A DNA stretch of 6,169 nucleotides from Bifidobacteriaceae bacterium (lineage in GTDB: Bacteria > Actinomycetota > Actinomycetes > Actinomycetales > WQXJ01), in NCBI GenBank assembly GCA_031256885.1, contig JAIRPS010000171.1, positions 1 to 6,169 of the forward strand, read 5' to 3'. The notes beneath the pieces were generated by a model, which saw nothing but the letters and a program-made list of their open reading frames with translations, did no database searches and was not told the DNA's origin. Shown in pieces: positions 4,268 through 6,169 of this stretch (positions are counted from its first letter, which is position 1; the number at the start of each line of letters is the position of its first letter). The position numbers and the translations under genes were made by a program.

Positions 4268-6169
4268 ATGAAACTATTTTCCCGCCGTGATGGCTTGTCA
4301 CGGCCTAAAGCACGCCGTCTGGCGGCATCAGTTGCCGCGCTGGGCTTGGCTTTAACTGTGGTGCCTTTGGCAGCCGGTGTGGCCAGCACATCAAATGCTG
4401 ACAAAGAGATCGCAGGTGGTTGTGGCGGTCGCTTGACTGCCAACAGCCAGTCAAGCACTGACGATGGTACTGGCGCTATTGCCGGCTCTGTCTCGGTGAC
4501 CGGCGTGGCCGCGCCTAAGTACACCTCAATTGGTGTTTGGCTTGACGGCCAGGAGTACTCTTGCGTTACGGTTGAGCAAGACGGTTCGTATTACATTCCC
4601 AACTTGTCGGCAGGCCACCATTCACTGATGGCTTGGGCACCCGGCCTGTATTCGCGCGGCTTTAAGGATGTTGAATTAACTGATGGCGGCTTTGTCTATG
4701 ACGTCGACTTTGAGTTGACGCCAATCCCGCCAGTGCCGGATGAACTCAGCTTGACCAGCGGCGGCGACCCGGTGACGCATCCGGAAGATGGTTATGGCGC
4801 AATGTTTGCCTTCTTCACTGAGCCGCTTGGCCTTTCCTTAGCTAACCAGTGTCCTGGGGGCAGCGCCACTTGGCAACTTGATTTTTGGGGTGAGGATCTG
4901 CTGCAAGGCACTTTGAGTGAAGGCCCAACTGGCACATATTCCGGCCTGATTCCGCAGGCATACCCCCGTCACGGCTACGCCATGCTGACAATTGACATCG
5001 TTTGCCCGAGCGGCTCCACCACCACGGTTCAGGCTGATCTTTACTTTGACCCCAGTGGTGTAGTGGTTGACCAGTATGGCAGCCCGGTTGCTGGCGCGGT
5101 TGCCGAGTTGTATTACAGCTATTGCGAGGGCTGCGGTTGGGATTTGGTTCCGGAATACCAGGCTGGCGTTTACGGCAACAAGATTGATGCAGCCACCCCC
5201 AATAACCCGCAAACCACGGCTGCTGACGGTCGTTTCGGTTGGATGGTTACACCAGGTATCTACCGTGTTGAGGTGACTGCAGCCAATTCCAGTTACCGTG
5301 TTGTCACCCCAGCTTTGACCGTAGAGCCAGTACGCACCGGGCTGGTTATCACTTTGCCGCTTGATCACGCTCAGCCGCCCGTTGGAACACTCAGCTTTAC
5401 TAGTGTTGACCCTGGTCAAGTACTAGATCTCAGTGGTTTAAGCTGGCCGGAAGCAGCAATTGCTAACCCTGATGATCCGATTGAATACCCAACTGCTTCA
5501 GTGATTATTGATGAGGTCACTTGGACTGCGGGCGGCCAAACCTTGGGTACTGAGTCAACTTTGACCGTGCCAGCAGCGGTGGCCGGGCAAACCGTTGGAG
5601 TGACTGTGACGGCACACCGCCGGGTGGTTGGCCACCGTAATGGCATTGCCCCCAATTTGCCCGATGGCGCTTTCCAAACCTTTGATTTCCCAGCTTTCAG
5701 CCAATCTTTTGGTCCTTGGCCGGTCAGCGGGGAACCACCAGCGCCCACACCTATCCCCACCGTAACGGTTACTGAAACGGTTACTGAAACTGTTACCCCC
5801 CCGCCGGTTACTGAAACGGTTACCGCCACTGTGACCGCTCCGCCAGTCACCTTGCCTGCTCAAACAGTTACCGCCCCGGCAGCCACCGTCACGGTGACGC
5901 AGCCAGGCACGCAGCCAACCGTTGGGCAGCGTTCATTGACCAAAACACCCAAACCGTCGATTAGCGGTAAAGCGAAAGTTGGTAAGACGCTCACGGCTAA
6001 GGCTGGCACTTGGCAAACCGGCGTAACCAAGGCATATCAGTGGTTTGCTAACGGTAAGGCAATCAAGGGTGCCACCAAAGCCAAACTGAAGTTGACCAAA
6101 AAGCTGTCCGGCAAGCGCATCACCGTCAAGGTGACCGGTTCGCTCAGCGGCTATGTGTCAAAGACGGTA
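4268..6169 (+). CDS. Large secreted multidomain surface protein (3' end outside window)
   Basis: 634 codons are visible and the frame is open at the window edge. A signal peptide is clear: basic n-region (R6, R7, K14, R16, R17), hydrophobic core 18-39, with cleavage likely after A39 or A44. About 69-151 is a carboxypeptidase-regulatory-like beta-sandwich (GAIAGSVSV...GSYYIPNLSAG). About 261-364 is a second such module (DPSGVVVDQYGSPVAGA...GRFGWMVTPGIYRVEV). A Thr/Val/Pro stalk (TVTVTETVTETVT) spans about 498-553. From 562 comes an Ig-like module (KPSISGKAKVGKTLTA, GTW, YQWFANGKAIKGAT) that often occurs in tandem in actinobacterial cell-wall and secreted proteins. Six cysteines (52, 99, 195, 246, 286, 289) all lie before the stalk, 286 and 289 as CEGC, so disulfides are possible. 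No catalytic domain or LPxTG anchor is seen, but the C-terminus is missing. An adhesin or surface structural role is inferred; a hydrolase domain could follow beyond the window. Confidence 0.88.
   Translation, partial: MKLFSRRDGLSRPKARRLAASVAALGLALTVVPLAAGVASTSNADKEIAGGCGGRLTANSQSSTDDGTGAIAGSVSVTGVAAPKYTSIGVWLDGQEYSCVTVEQDGSYYIPNLSAGHHSLMAWAPGLYSRGFKDVELTDGGFVYDVDFELTPIPPVPDELSLTSGGDPVTHPEDGYGAMFAFFTEPLGLSLANQCPGGSATWQLDFWGEDLLQGTLSEGPTGTYSGLIPQAYPRHGYAMLTIDIVCPSGSTTTVQADLYFDPSGVVVDQYGSPVAGAVAELYYSYCEGCGWDLVPEYQAGVYGNKIDAATPNNPQTTAADGRFGWMVTPGIYRVEVTAANSSYRVVTPALTVEPVRTGLVITLPLDHAQPPVGTLSFTSVDPGQVLDLSGLSWPEAAIANPDDPIEYPTASVIIDEVTWTAGGQTLGTESTLTVPAAVAGQTVGVTVTAHRRVVGHRNGIAPNLPDGAFQTFDFPAFSQSFGPWPVSGEPPAPTPIPTVTVTETVTETVTPPPVTETVTATVTAPPVTLPAQTVTAPAATVTVTQPGTQPTVGQRSLTKTPKPSISGKAKVGKTLTAKAGTWQTGVTKAYQWFANGKAIKGATKAKLKLTKKLSGKRITVKVTGSLSGYVSKTV
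5759..5829 (+). repeat. Short repeats encoding the TVTxTVT stalk
   Basis: Two perfect 12-bp copies of acggttactgaa (5765-5776, 5777-5788) are followed by degenerate copies up to about 5829. They encode the TVTETVTETVT part of the stalk. Repeat number is likely to vary between strains by slippage or recombination; this is inference from the structure. Confidence 0.8.

Noticed and set aside
4268..4423. Lipoprotein (Cys52 preceded by AGG) or Tat signal (R6-R7)
   Set aside because: Cys52 lies about 12 residues after the hydrophobic core, too far for a lipobox. The RR pair is not in an S-R-R-x-F-L-K context and is well ahead of the core. A general Sec signal peptide is the simpler reading.
5416..5850. 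Minus-strand frame coding a Val/Thr/Gly-rich protein
   Set aside because: It is the reverse shadow of the TVT stalk repeats of the surface protein; the signal-peptide-bearing plus frame is clearly the real one.

Overview
The window looks like chromosomal DNA of a Gram-positive actinobacterium. The signs are moderately GC-rich coding sequence, GTG starts, candidate leaderless promoters with TAnnnT -10 boxes right in front of start codons, a VanW-family protein, and a secreted protein with a Thr/Val-rich stalk followed by the 'GTW...YQWF..GKAIKGAT' beta-sandwich module common in actinobacterial surface proteins. I cannot name the genus. The GC level (estimated by eye) is below that of typical Streptomyces or Mycobacterium, so a host-associated or gut-type actinobacterium is a plausible guess.

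Layout. Positions 1-1452 (minus strand) hold most of a DUF885-family putative zinc peptidase, cut off at its C-terminus by the window edge. A 102-bp divergent intergenic region (1453-1554) separates it from a VanW-family gene (1555-2472, plus). Both start codons sit exactly 6 nt after a TAnnnT -10 hexamer, so both mRNAs are probably leaderless. After vanW comes a perfect 21-bp inverted repeat (2482-2531), then a PLP-dependent class I/II aminotransferase (2628-3953, plus) carrying an unusual repeat insertion of about 47 residues. A 314-bp non-coding stretch (3954-4267) contains short direct repeats spaced 64-65 bp apart and two TGATG[C/T]ATCA dyads. It leads into a large secreted surface protein (4268 to the window end, plus, incomplete).

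How the genes fit together. Nothing visible joins them into one pathway. VanW-like and surface proteins suggest a cell-envelope neighbourhood, while the peptidase and aminotransferase look like ordinary amino-acid metabolism. I see no RNA gene, transposase, integrase, CRISPR array, phage gene or recognisable defence or biosynthetic cluster. The points most worth a second look are the repeat expansion inside the aminotransferase, the paired leaderless promoters, the hairpin after vanW, and the repeat-rich leader of the surface-protein gene. I do not see convincing evidence of a new multi-gene system.
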